A stretch of 64,000 bases of DNA from Chalciporus piperatus. Its lineage: Eukaryota; Basidiomycota; Agaricomycetes; Boletales; Boletaceae. The stretch is taken from positions 1 to 64,000 of the forward strand of contig JBBPTG010000132.1 of NCBI GenBank assembly GCA_038093975.1, given 5' to 3'. Shown here piece by piece: positions 23,655-35,437 of the stretch; within the stretch, counting starts at the first letter, position 1; each line of letters begins with the position of its first letter. Position numbers and translations under genes: made by a program. The notes beneath the pieces were generated by a model that saw only the letters and a program-made list of their open reading frames with translations, was not told the DNA's origin and did no database searches.

Positions 23655-26371
23655 TCACGATGCCCCCAGGTGTGTGTCAGACTTCGCACTGCCACTCTGG
23701 CGAGCGCTCCGGCGCGGCTTGGCATCTGAAGCTTGAGCTGTTTGTGGCATCGGAGCGGTGGGGGTTTTGTAGGCCTTGGTCCACTTGTTCTTCCCTGTCT
23801 TGGCCTTCACAGGTAGGGTGGTAGCTGATTGTGAAGCTGGGACAGCGGCAGGTGTCGGGCCCGAGTCGCCTTCATGCTGTTCTGTGAGATTGGCATGGAG
23901 CCTTGCTGCTTCGTCGCCTTGCGAGGATGAACTAGCTGTCGGCAACTCAGAGGGATATTCGGCACGTGCTCCAGTCTTCTCATGATCACGGGGTGCTTCC
24001 TTCTTGCGAGTTATCTTGCGGATTGAGCGTAAGAGGTCTTCGAGGTTATCGTCATCTTCGTCGTATGGCTGCAGGACGTCTCCGGTGTCGCTGCTGCTGC
24101 GCATCAACTGGTACGCTAGGCCGAGCTCACAGCGCAAGTCCTGGGCGATGAGATGAGATGCGACGAAGGGAACGAGGAAATAGCGCGTGAAGCGTGGCAG
24201 AGTCAGTGGCGCGATGACATTTCCTGGTGGATCGTTCACGCCGACGAGTTGTAAGAGGGTTGCCTCGATCACGGCAGCACCTTTTGGACCGTAACTACGA
24301 AGGAATGTTCTGTGTAGCATGAAACAACTTGAAGGGTGTGACAATGACTTACTAGCCCGGGCGAGCATTTTGATATACAGCCACTGGTGCATCTTGACTG
24401 GCCAGCCTCCTGTAGTCCCATCCAAGACCCACCTCCGCCAAGTCCCTGAGAAACAGCTCGTGAATGGCGTTGTTTGCCCTTGCAGATGGCTTGTGGATAA
24501 TATCGCGGATCTTGTTCTCGATCCCCACGATGCGCGCCGAAGTTCGTCCCAATGAATCGTGGTTGGCCAGCCCCACAGAGAAGATTGTTTGAGATGTTCT
24601 TCGGTGGCGAGCACGCTGCGTAGCATTGCACATATATCTGTTGAAAGCTTGGCGAATTCGAGCGAGGATCGAGTCCCTTTCTCACGAATTATCGCCTGTG
24701 CTCTTTCAATTCTCTTCGCAAGTCGCTCTGGTGGATTAGCGGGCACAATATCCTTACACTGATCAATCGGACAGATGGTCATCTGATCTGAGGTGTCTTC
24801 GTTCGATCTGGGCAGGAGATTGTCCATTTCTTCCTCAAATTGGCGTCCATCCTCATCAATCTAAATAGAAGGTCACAGGATGCGAGTCCCCATTAACAAT
24901 CATGCCACCTACCTGCTGCATAATGATGTCATCGTCGGGCTCAGACAAATTGGCCTTGGCCTCTTCGTCCTTGTCCTCCTTGTCCTCCTTGTCCTCGTCC
25001 TCAGACTGCCACATGGACTTGGTAAGTGTCGGATCTGGAACATGTACAGCCTACGTACTACTGGCACTCGAGTGACTCGCCGCTTCTTTTGGCGAGGAAC
25101 ATTAGTGAAGTCGAGCAGATCCCCCCAGTCAGCGGATGTTCGTACTCGCTGCTGAGTCTGCATCGACTTGGGCTTCTGAGGCGCGGGCTCATCATCCTCG
25201 GTCTGAGACTGCTACATGAACCTGGTAAGTGTCAGAACATGGGGTACGAATGCCTTACATCAATATGTTTGGTGACTCGGCACTTCTTGCGGGCACGAAC
25301 ATCATCCCCATCTGAGGTTGCTTGCTTTCGCTTCTTCTCTATCGATCTGGAAAGGGAACCCTTGGCCAACATCTTCAACTTGGCAGGCATGCCACTGGCA
25401 GTGGTGAACTCGGAAGCGGGCTTCGAGGCAGAGGGCTTTGCCTTGGCGTGTTTGGAGCGGTGCGTACCGGCGGCAGCGGCAGGATCGTCATTGGACAGAC
25501 CTTGTTTTGACTTTTGCTTGGAAGAGGCCTTCGAGGCAGGGGGCTTTGACTTCGCGTGTTTGGAGCGATGCGTACCGCCTGCGGCTGCGGCAGGATCGTC
25601 ATTGGACGAATCTTTTGAGGCAGAGGGCTTTGACTTCGCGTGTTTGAAGTGATGCGTACCGCCCGCGGCCACAGCAGGATCGTCATTGGACGAACCTTGT
25701 CTCGAGTTTTGCTTGGAAGGTATCTTGAGGGTTATTCTGGAAGTTCCAGAGTTGCCTGTATCGCTTTGCTGCTCCTGCTCGGAGTCAGTAGCATCATCCT
25801 CACCATGTGATTCATTCACAACACCCTCTAAATCATCCAGACCATACCCGCCGAACTCGTCACCTGTCATTGAAGAGGTTCCGGCAGATTGATATTGTCA
25901 GTGATTGCGTAAAAATTGTGCGATGAGGTCCCGCATTGGCCAGTTATTGGGAAAGCATTTGAGAAACGGAAACTTTTCTTGTGCCTGTAACAAATGATTA
26001 GTTGGAATTTTCTATGCCGCCAATATGCGTACATACCAAGGCTAAGACGAGGGTAAGTGTATATTCTGCTTGATGGCGAATGCTCTTGGAAGTATCGAGG
26101 TACTTGTGAACGAGCTGGCGGGCCACAGTCTGTTGGGATAAGGAAAGTGACACAAGGCGCGATGGAAGCCTGAGGCACTTACACAGAAACCATTATATTT
26201 CCGTCTGTCGTTTTTGAGTCCCATCTCCTCCTGTATAGAATAACCACGAGGTGGTGCTCGACCAGGAGCACCTTTTGGCCTTGGAATCATGTTCTGTGGA
26301 AGGGCGTTGTTGCGGAAGAGTTGGCGGTCCCGTTTCTTGCCTTGTGCTTCCCCATCATGTGTTAGTTCCAT
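23655..26371 (-). pseudogene. RTC4-domain protein gene, frameshifted
   Basis: Multi-exon minus-strand gene. Exon 1 (26183-26371) starts MELTHDGEAQG and has KGAPGRAPPRGYS. The next exon gives ARQLVHKYLDTS, then EKFPFLKCFPNNWP. A long Lys/Ser-rich exon (25232-25870) contains three repeats of a SNDDPAAAAGGTHRSKHAK unit. The C-terminal third has CPIDQCKDIVP, GWPTTIHWDELR, GIENKIRDII, YYGPKGAAVIEATLLQL, PLTLPRFTRYFLVP and LIAQDL, the pattern I know from RTC4 (restriction of telomere capping 4) domains, which are widely duplicated in Agaricomycetes. The frame breaks near 24530-24540, between DELR and the following RIVGIE. The junction near 25900 lacks a good GT donor. Function of the fungal expansions is unknown. 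Confidence 0.6.
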
Positions 26372-26399
26372 GCAACTGCATCAGCAACACTGCAAAAAG

Positions 26400-26860
26400 T
26401 CTGAAGTTACTGGAATGACTGGATCAGTTAAATCAGTAGTCCAGTGGCCCAGTAACAAGTAGTTTCAGTAGTTTCAGTAGTTTCAGTAACCTAGTCACCC
26501 AGTCATCAAGTAGTTTCAGTAGTCTTAGTAACCCAGTGGCCTAGTGGCCCAGTCATCCAGTCATTTCAGTAGCTTCAGCAGCTCAGTCATTCAGTCATCC
26601 AGTAGTCTCAGTAGTCTCAGTCATCCAGCAGCCCAGTCATCCAGTCATCCAGTCATTTCAGTAGTCCCAGTAGCTCAGTCATCCAGTCATTCAGTCATTT
26701 CAGTGGTCTCATTAGTCCAGTGGCCAAGTGTTCCAGTTATCCAGTAGTTCCAGTAACCCAGCAGCCCAGTCATCAAGTTATCCAGTTACTTCAGTAGTCT
26801 TAGTAGCCCAGTCATCAAGTTATCCAGTTACTTCAGTACATCAGGAAAACCCTCCCCTAG
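26400..26860. repeat. Degenerate CAGT-based minisatellite
   Basis: About 450 bp built from imperfect 6-10 bp words such as CAGTCATC, CAGTAGTTT and CAGTGGCC, so CAGT recurs every 6-10 bases. It lies between the start of the RTC4-domain gene and the left LTR of the gypsy element. Confidence 0.85.
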
Positions 26861-26896
26861 ATAATTGTATAGAATAGTAGAAAATTACTGAAAAAC

Positions 26897-27349
26897 TGTT
26901 ATGACTAGGTCACAACACAGCGGGGACTTAAGGCAACACTAGACCTTGCGAAGGATAAGCTGAGTACTAAAACTTAATGACGGTGAAGTCACAAATGGAT
27001 TAGACTGGGGTCTGTGATAAGTACAGGGCTACTTATATACTATTGAGAAGTGCACACAGACCAACAGCCGAATAAAGAAATCACAAAGGAAAAGATAGAT
27101 AAAGTAAATGGGACGATGATAAGAAAAGGTACCAGGCACAGATTAGGGTCTAGGCCATGACATCATTGCTGACTCATCTGAGTCTGGACCTTTGTCACGT
27201 GACCTGATTATGTAATAGATTACGTAATGCTACAGGGACTACCGGAGCGGACAAAGATGAATCCGGCTTGACCCCTAACTTGTAGACAAAGTCCAGTGTT
27301 CGAATACCGTTGTAGACAAAAGTTTGAAAAGTTTTTACATACTATCACA
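26897..27349 (-). repeat. 3' LTR of the gypsy element
   Basis: 453 bp and the same length as the partner at 33037-33489. Beyond the first 45 bp I count eight single-base differences, seven of them transitions. The outermost 45 bp differ more strongly. Confidence 0.95.
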
Positions 27350-27364
27350 CTATCCCCTCTCTAG
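27350..27364 (-). other. Polypurine tract
   Basis: On the minus strand an AGAGAGGGGATAG run directly abuts the 3' LTR and overlaps the end of the pol reading frame. This is the expected position and composition of the plus-strand primer. Confidence 0.75.
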
Positions 27365-30300
27365 GAATCGCATTCCAGGCGATTCAGCAACTTGCGCTCA
27401 GGAACCTCTGTCATATTTTTGTATTTTTGAAACAAGGCAGAGAAATTTCCCATGGTCATATTGATTCGGCGTGGGGCGGACGGGTGCTTTTTGTGAAAAC
27501 CTTTGACAGCTTCGGGTGCATTGGACAAATGCGCTGCCTTTTCCCATGTACGATCCGATATATCCCAGCCTTTCCAATGAACCAGGTACTCTAATTGTCC
27601 TTGTTTAACCTGAGACTTCACTATGTAATCCACCTCATACTCTTCTTCTCCTTCTTGGTTGACTATTACCGGATCCGGAAGACGGACCGGTTGCCCTTCC
27701 AATGGTTCTCGAGCTGATTTGACTCGTTTGACATTGACCGTGGGATGAATGTGCATTGAGTTTGGCAAGTCGAGTGTAACAGCATTGGGAAGGACCTTTG
27801 TGATCTGATAAGGTCCGATCCAGTTTTGCGTCATCTTTTTGGAGGGATAAGGAAGTTTGAGATTGTCCGTGGATAACATAACGAAATCTCTGATTTAATA
27901 ATCTGGAGCTTTGGACCGATGCTTGTCCGCTTGCTCTTTCATTTGGTTCTGAGTTTCTTCCAACGTCTGCTCAGCTTCTTTGTGTGCCTTTCCACATTTC
28001 TCCAAGAATGCACCAGCCGGAGATGAATCGCCTTCGAATCCCATGCGTGGGAAGTAGTTTTTTGTGATAGCGAAGGGGATTGTTCCGGTGGCAGTGGAAA
28101 GGGAGGAATTATGATGGAACTGTGCTATCTTCAGCCAGTCAGCCCATTCCGTTTGACGTTTAGCCACGTAAGCGCGGAGATACTGCTGAAGTTCTCGGTT
28201 CATACACTCTGTTTGGCCATTGGTTTGGGGGTGATAAGCGGTTGACAGCTTCTGCTCTATTCCTAGAAGGGTGCAAAGCTGTGAAGTGAACTCCGATGCA
28301 AATTGCGGTCCTCGATCTGAGACAATTGAAGAGGGAAGTCCGTGTCTACACCAAACATTGTCTCTAAATAAAACAGCTAATTCTTTCGAAGAAATTGTCT
28401 TTTTACAAACTATAAACTCGACTTCTTTAGAGAAGCGATCTACAATAACACAAATGGAATCAAAGCCACGTGATTTAGGAAAACCCGTGGTAAAGTCTAT
28501 AGATATATCCTTCCAGGGTTCTTTCGGAACCGGAAGGGGAATTAATTTGCCAGCTTGTGCAGTTGACTTTCCCTTCGTGAGGGCGCACGTCTGACAATGT
28601 TCTACGTAGGTTTTAATATCTTTTGTGACACCAGGCCACGAGAAATAACGAGTAACTAGATGTAGAGTACGTCCTTGGCCACCATGGCCGCCAATAGGAG
28701 AATCATGAAGGATTGTAAGTAATTTAATATGTAAAGGAGTAGGGACGAAAACTTTGTTTTTATCATTTTTAAATACTATAGACCCCTCGTCAAAAACAAA
28801 GCCATCTACTGTATCATTTTTTATTTTTTCTGATTCGTTTTGTATTTCGTCATAAATAGGTGAAGAAAGGGTAATCATATTAATGAAAACAGAAGCAGGA
28901 AGTACAGTGATATTCTTGTTATGGTTGGGATCTGCTTCTCCGTGATCTTCTCGACGGGATAAAGCATCAGCCCTTCCATTTGTAGCACCAGGTTTATAAA
29001 TAATAGAGTAATTATACTCTGAGAGCAACACATTCCAACGTGCTTGACGTGGGCTCAGAGTTTGGGGAGATTTCCAATATTCGAGATTCTTGTGATCAGT
29101 CCAAATCTCGAAATGTTCTCGACCCATTAGATAATGCCTCCATTCCTGCAAAGCCCGAAGAAGCTCCTTGTCATAAACCGGGTAGTTCTTCTCGGCAGAC
29201 CTAAAGAAATGGGAAATGAAGGCACAAGGCCTCCAGAGGCCATCATCACATTTAACCGAGAGCACAGCTCCCGTTGCAATATCACTAGCGTCCATTTCTA
29301 CTCTGACTTCTTTAGAGCGGTCAGGATATGCTAGAAGCGGAGCGGTAGTGAATTGCTGCTTCAGCTTGTCAAAAGCTTGCTGTTGCTCCGGTCCCCACCA
29401 GTATGGTGTGTGCTTTTTGGTGAGGTCATTCAAGGGACGAGCAATGTCAGCAAAGCCCTGAATGAAGTGTCGGTAGAAGTTAGCAAATCCTAAAAAGGAC
29501 TGAACACCCTTCAACCGAGTTGGCGCCGGCCAATCCAAAATAGCCTGCACCTTCAAATTGTCCATCTCTACGCCTTTCTGGGAGATAACCATTCCCAAGA
29601 AATCTACAGATTCTACAGCGAAACTGCACTTTTCTGGTTTTACGTAAAGATCGTTCTCTCTGAGACGTTGCAATACAGTTTTAACTATTTCTAAGTGCTC
29701 TGCTCTAGATTTTCCGAACGTAAAGATCACGAGATCATCGATATAAATAATGAGAACCCCATGAAGATCGCTAAATAGATCGTTCATCGTTTGTTGGAAC
29801 GTGGGGGGAGAGTTCGTAAGTCCAAAGTACATGACAACTGGTTCGTAAGCGCCGAATGGAGTAACGAAAGCCGCTTTCCATTCGTCACCTTCTTTTATTC
29901 TAACATTATTGTAACCCCAACGAAGGTCCATTTTGGTAAACATATCAGCTCCTTTGAGCTGGTCGATAAGTCTGGAAATGAGGGGAAGAGGGTAAGCATT
30001 CTTGACAGTTCTCTCATTTACGTATTGATAGTCCATAACTAATGTCTTTTTCCGTCCTTTTTTGGAATAAAGAAAACCGGAGATGTCTGAGGGGATTTCG
30101 ACGGACGAAGATATTCTTTCGATAACTCCTTATCAATAAACTTTTTGACGTCATCTAGTTCCTGTTCGGACATCGGAATCACCCAACCCTTTTTGAGAAC
30201 GAAATCAGGCTTGAGATCTATTGCGTGGTCCCACGTCTTTTGGGTAGGCATACACTCTTCTTGCTCTGAGAAGACGTCTAAGTATTCGTGGAGTTCTACT

Positions 30301-30985
30301 GGGACTTTCTTGGTGAGCCCCGCCTCAAACACTCGGCGAATAGAAAAAGAATGTTTCAAATGATAATTTACTACTTTGCACTGATCAGTACAGCGTGTGA
30401 ATTTTACTTGTTTGGCTACCCAATCGATTTCAGGGTTGTGCCTCTCAAGCCAATCATAGCCGATGATCATATGATGAGTGCCAAGTACAGAAACAAAAGT
30501 GTCCATATGTTCCAAATGTCCTTTATGTCCCAAAACAAGTGAAACCTTGTGAGTGACACCACCTATCGCTCCCTCTGAGCCGTCGGCGTTGTACACTGGA
30601 ATAGGAAAAGGAAGTTCTTCCAGTGTCAAACCATGTCGCTCACAGAACGATATATCTATGAAAGTTTCGGTTGCGCCGGAATCCAATAGAGCGGCAAACT
30701 CCATTTCTTCCATTGCTCCCCTTTGTCGTACATAATAGTAATAGCGAGATCCAGCTCGTTTTCCCGATTCTGATTCCTTACATGTATTTTTTATGGGATT
30801 TCTTTTTTCGAATAATTTACCTTAAGGGAATTAAGCACGAATTGTTTTCCTTCTGTCGCCACGCCACTTGGGGACGCCCTTTCAGAAGAAGAAGAAAAGT
30901 TATATTTAAACGGAACATGAGGCCCGGTACTAATACAACCATTGGGTAAACTAAGTCCGTGCCTTTGAGAACCCATCTCTCTCAT
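27361..30985 (-). pseudogene. pol: protease, reverse transcriptase, RNase H, integrase, chromodomain
   Basis: Reads right to left. A start at 30985 overlaps the gag stop in an ATGA. The protease motif LDSGATETF lies near 30685, RT with YIDD near 29715, RNase H with EMDAS near 29290, and the integrase zinc finger (H, H, CQTC) near 28600. The integrase core has IDFTTG, SDRGPQF and QTNGQTE, and a chromodomain (EYLVHWKGW) is near 27590. Three lesions: the frame changes near 30820 between NSLK and GKLF; a run of five A near 30045 has apparently lost one base (KKDGK, then TLVMDYQ); and a TAA at 27895-27897 separates integrase from the chromodomain tail in the same frame. No catalytic motif is missing. 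Confidence 0.9.
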
Positions 30986-32331
30986 CGGCTGCTTCCTTTT
31001 AAAGCCTCGGCTGCCTGTGCCTTAGCTTCTGACTCAATGTGGTCGCGCCAGTACGCTTCCGCTTCTTGGTTTGTATATGCCGCCTGATGCGACATGTAGC
31101 TTGTGCTGGTGGACGGGCCAGCGGGGTAGGGGAAAGTTTGGGGAGGATAGGGTGCAGGGATGGTACCTGCGAAGGGCATCTGCCGGTTGTCAAACGGCAG
31201 GAATTCTTGGACGTATTGTCCGGAGTAAGGGTCCCACATAACAACTTGTCTCTGACGCGGTCGGTGGGGCTTTGGGCACGCGTTTGCAAAATGACCAGGT
31301 TGGTTGCAATTGAAACAATTTTCCCAAACGGGGGATCTTGGCATTTGCTGTGCCGAAAGATCCATCGGGGCTCCTCGACCAGGCTGGGTGCCGGTAGGAG
31401 TGAAACGGGGGCCCGCATGCGGGACGGGGGGAAGCGGTCGAGATGCGATCGGGTAACGAGGTGGAAGGTACGGATAGGAGGAAGAAGGCCTTGGGGCGTG
31501 AGCTGGTGCCTGACGGACTGGTGCACCACGCTCAACGACAATGTGCTCGAAGGTTCAACCCATCTTTCGATAAGTCTCTACGAGATCGTCGAAGCTTTGC
31601 TCATCAGCGTTGGTGCTGATTTGCGCCTGATAGTAGATCTTGTAGTCTACTGCCTTTTTCAGAATTTCTTTTGCATGAGCATCTGCGATTTCTGACTCGT
31701 CCTTCAACAGCGTGAACTCTTGTAAGAAGATATCAATAGGCTTCCCAGCCTGTTTGAACGCTTCCAACTTCCTAAAGCTCTCGTGGGCGAGCACGTCGAT
31801 CTGGAAGTAGGCTTTGACCAGATTGCTAAATTCGACCCAATCAGGCCATGCTGCTACGCCCATGGGACCACGTGGTCTGTCCCGCTCTTCTTGGGCCTCT
31901 GCTTCTGTCGGCATAATGAGGGGAGGCGGTGGCCTCAATTCCCGACGTGGCAACTCCTCTATTGTTATCTGTGCAAACCCGGCTGCTTTTCCCTCCAGAC
32001 GTGAGAGAACCGCCAGACTGCGGACCTTGTTGTTTTTCCATGTGTGGACCGACTGCCAGGCGTTAACCTGCGCCCACCACAAACGGAACTTGGTGCGGTC
32101 ACCATCCCATTTCCCAGGGTTGGCAACCTTTTTGGACACGGAGTCTGAATTGTCTGAAATGAGCGCCTTCAGAGCGGTGGTGAGGGCAGCGATAGGATCA
32201 GCTATATCTGCCATTGGTGATCCAGGACGAGGAGTGGGGGGATGCGAACTTTCGGATGATGATGGAAAATGACGTGGGGGAGATCTGTAACCTTGATCTT
32301 GTGGTTCCTGATCGTGGATCTCTGCTGACAT
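30982..32331 (-). pseudogene. gag: capsid region plus CCHC zinc knuckle, one stop codon
   Basis: The frame opens at ATG 32331 and continues to TGA at 30982-30984, interrupted only by an in-frame TGA at 31555-31557. Before the stop lies the capsid-like part (KWDGDRTKFRLWWAQVNAW, FQIDVLAHESFRKLEAFKQ). After it come a Pro-rich linker and the zinc knuckle CFNCNQPGHFANAC. The final TGA overlaps the ATG of the next frame (ATGA), which suggests pol was expressed by termination-reinitiation or a related recoding. Confidence 0.88.
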
Positions 32332-33023
32332 ATATCCTTACTGAACCCTATCTTCCAAAGGTTCTCTGGGGATGACAGACACGAGGACGAAGGAAATATT
32401 TCTTTGAGCAGAGATAATATCTGCGACGCTTATTGGAATCTCGGCAGACCTTCTGAGGAATTTTCCCAAGATCTGATTTGATTTTACACATACACTACTC
32501 TCGAACTTCTTTCTTTGAGCAGCAGCAAAAAGCTAACGTAATACAAGATTTTGTTTATTGTTTTCTATTTTGTACCTCGGCGGTGCTGCCGGCTTACATT
32601 TCCTACGTATGACTCAGCCAAGGGGGCGGCGACGCGCTTTTCCCTTGTCGTCCTTCGCTGTTGGGCACGACCCCAACACGGTCTTCGAATCAAAAACTAA
32701 CGTACGGAGGATAACAGAAACGGGGCACTAAATGCTGGCCCAATAGAAGTGAAATGCCAGAAGGCGAATGTGTGACGTTACGGGTGATCACACGAACCCG
32801 AGTTGTGTCTACAGTTAGAGGGCTAGCATGTGAGCGGACCCCAAGACGTTTCGAACAACCAAAGAACCCCTAGTGCACTATGGGGAGCAGCAACGTTATC
32901 CAATTTATAACGGCGGACGGCCGTATATGCAGCAGTGGACGGAGTTGCAGTCTCCTGTGTGTCACGTACACAAACGGTCTTCTTGACCAACTCTTTAGCC
33001 CTAGAGTCCAGGCGGTGTGTTCA

Positions 33024-33034
33024 AGTCTAATCCA
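33024..33034 (-). other. Primer-binding site complementary to the element's own LTR
   Basis: Two bases inside the 5' LTR the minus strand reads TGGATTAGACT. The same 11 bases occur on the plus strand inside both LTRs (33136-33146 in the right one), so the element RNA carries the exact complement, AGTCTAATCCA, in its LTR part. This is the geometry of Tf1-type self-primed reverse transcription rather than tRNA priming. Confidence 0.75.
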
Positions 33035-33036
33035 AG

Positions 33037-33489
33037 TGTTATGATCTCTCACAACACACGGCGGGGACTTAGGTCACACTAGACCTTGCGAAGGATAAGC
33101 TGAGTACTAAAACTTAATGACGGTGAAGTCACAAATGGATTAGACTGGGGTCTGTGATAAGTACAGGGCTACTTATATACTATTGAGAAGTGCACACAGA
33201 CCAACAGCCGAATAAAGAAATCACAAAGGAAAAGATAGATAAAGTAAATGGGACGATGATAAGAAAAGGTACCAGGCACAGATTAGGGTCTAGGCCATGA
33301 CATCATTGCTGACTCATCTAAGTCTGGACCTTTGTCATGTGACCTGATTATGTAATAGATTATGTAACGCTACAGGGACTACCGGAGCGGATAAAGATGA
33401 ATCCGGCTTGACCCCTAACTTGTAGACAAAGTCCAGTGTTCGAATACTGTTGTAGGCAAAAGTTTGAAAAGTTTTTACATACTATAACA
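33037..33489 (-). repeat. 5' LTR of the gypsy element
   Basis: 453 bp, starting TGTTATGATC and ending ATAACA on the plus strand. It holds the promoter for the element transcript, which runs leftwards. Confidence 0.95.
33136..33179 (-). promoter_or_regulatory. LTR core promoter: TATA box and predicted transcript start
   Basis: On the minus strand TATATAAG (33179-33172) is followed 33 nt later by AGTCTAATCCA, which begins at 33146. If transcription starts there, the first 11 nt of the RNA are the exact complement of the primer-binding site at 33024-33034. Confidence 0.65.
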
Positions 33490-35437
33490 GAACTTGGAGG
33501 TTCCCATGGAGCAGCCCCATCGACGCCTGCTGCACTCCCTGTGTTTTACGCGGGGTTCGTTGCCTCAGCCACCTTGGCCTCAAACCCATCCAACCCTAGC
33601 CATCTGGAGCTGGCCGATCTCTTAGAGGATACTTTGGAGCATTCCCCATCAACGCTCTGCTGCGCTCCCCGTGTCTCACGCGGGGTTTGTTGCCTGCCTC
33701 TTAGCCTGGCCTGTGGATTAACCCAGCATGTCTGTGTCCGGTGATTTCTAAAGCCTTGTCGAGCCAAACCTTGGCACACCTGGTTCTGATCTCTCCTTGC
33801 ACAGGCGTTGACTCCGTTGAGCCCAGGCCCCTCTCTTCGGCCTATTCTACAGTGTCATCGCCCCGCACCTCATCACACCCTATTGCCCAGACACAGTGCA
33901 GCGATGCCCTCTCGTGATCCAAAACTTAGGTGGAGAGTTAATGCCTCGTGATACCCCCTCCTCCCAACCCCATCTTGCCAGGAGCAGATTCCTGGCCTGT
34001 TTTGCCCCCAAAATACTGTGGGTTGATTTTATGCATGGATGAGGCAATGGGCTAAACACACTATGAGCGCGGGATTTACTGGAATCTCGCTGAGCTCTGC
34101 TGGGATCCTGTCGACCTTCTAGGTTGGATCGTTTTCAACTAAGGAGGGTCCAGACGCATGGAGCTTGTACAGCTTGGGAGGTTGCTCCCTGCAGCATTCC
34201 CCACTGGCGCTACTCGATCCCCCCGTTATGACCCTGTGCTGTGGATAACAGCTGTGACAGTTGCTGATGTCCCCATTGGACTTTTCCGACACTGTGCCCC
34301 GACATTTGCTCCAGCGCACGACAACCACGCGGCAGCGATCCGCTTGCCTGCTATCCCTCACGCCCAAGAGGTGGCTCGTTTCCTTTCAACCTTTCTGGCC
34401 AGGCAGATCTGCTGTTGCTGTTGCTGTTCCTCCGAACTCCCTGTGGGTGAACTGGGCCTCTCTCCCAACCAATCGCCCGTTCGCGCTTGGTTGACGTCAC
34501 GTGTCCTTTGGCCCAAATAGGCCAGTTACCATTCCATGGCCAAGCCCCTCACCCGCGTCCTACAACCATGACGTGCAAAGCAACATCCCCCATCATCGCC
34601 ATCCGCGCTCTTTGTCTCAGGTGCTTGGGCGCTGGGTCAACGACGCGTTTTGAGACTGTAGGTTGCTCAACTTCTCCGTGTCCCTCGGATCGCACTCTAG
34701 CTGCTTGCCTACGCTACTTGCCTACGTTTCACGTGGGTGATACTGCTCCCCCTCCCCCACTGCCTGCCTACGTCTCTGTTGAGAGGGTTCCAACGAGGAA
34801 CTACTTCTGGTGCTTACCTAGTGTTGAGGTTGTTGGATAACATCGAACGTTGTGGTTACAAGTCAAGTTGTATTGGAACTCAGATCGACTGAGTCCGAAT
34901 GTGATATAGAACACAGTGTGGTAAATACCTTCTATACTAGAATATACGCTACGTTCAACAGTCTCATCTACGTGATCCAGCGGTTTGGTTGTATACTCCG
35001 GCCTGCTCCGCGCGCTCAAGGGCTGCACCAGATACTCCAAGCATCGTTCAGATTTTCATGCTCTTACCCGGAGGATGAAATACCAAGGTAGGATATATGC
35101 ACTCTCTTGTGGCCTGGATTAACCGGGTTTTAGGTACATCGGTCGAGGTTCGGCGAGATGGCCTTGTGGGATGGATATCCTGTCCATGTGGCCTTCCAGA
35201 CCACGCCCGCTACGACTTCCAGAAAATATATCATCTATCTCAGAAGGATCCCCACCCCCATGACCCAGATGCCTTCCCTGATCAGACAAACACCCAGGGT
35301 GACCGCGTTGGATCCAATGCCTTTGTCGAGTCCCCTGCGATCCTGATCCCTTTGGCTTTCCAGATGGCGGATTTCCGGTCAAACATCTCGCTGCAGACCA
35401 TCCCCCTCCAGTCGAACAGTCCAGCGGCGTGGATAAT
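33490..35437. other. GC-rich region without recognisable gene, with a duplicated unit
   Basis: About 1.9 kb between the gypsy element and the first MITE. A roughly 75-bp unit (CCCCATCGACGCCTGCTGC...ACGCGGGGTTCGTTGCC) near 33505-33570 returns in diverged form near 33645-33700. Minus-strand frames at 35119-35400 contain pieces such as RKSAIWKAKGIRIAGDSTKA that may be a far end of the broken gene at 36.1-37.9 kb, but no intact gene is visible. Confidence 0.45.

Larger units (their letters stand above)
26897..33489 (-). mobile_element. Ty3/gypsy LTR retrotransposon (chromovirus), nearly complete
   Basis: A 6593-bp element with two 453-bp LTRs starting TGTTAT and ending ACA, a primer-binding site 2 nt inside the 5' LTR, gag with a CCHC knuckle, and pol in the order protease, reverse transcriptase, RNase H, integrase, chromodomain. 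It also has a polypurine tract next to the 3' LTR. The order and the chromodomain place it in the chromovirus branch. Flanking 5-mers (AAAAC left, GAACT right) do not match, so the target duplication is mutated or lost. Lesions are few: one stop in gag, two frameshifts and one stop in pol. The element is therefore young but not autonomous as read here. Confidence 0.95.

Noticed and set aside
26400..26860. CRISPR-like or structured array
   Set aside because: The repeated word is only about 4-8 bp with irregular spacing and no conserved spacers. It is a degenerate minisatellite in a eukaryotic context.
27895..27897. Programmed readthrough in pol
   Set aside because: The TAA lies between the integrase core and the chromodomain, with no family precedent or context known to me. 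With other lesions present, a simple nonsense mutation is more likely.
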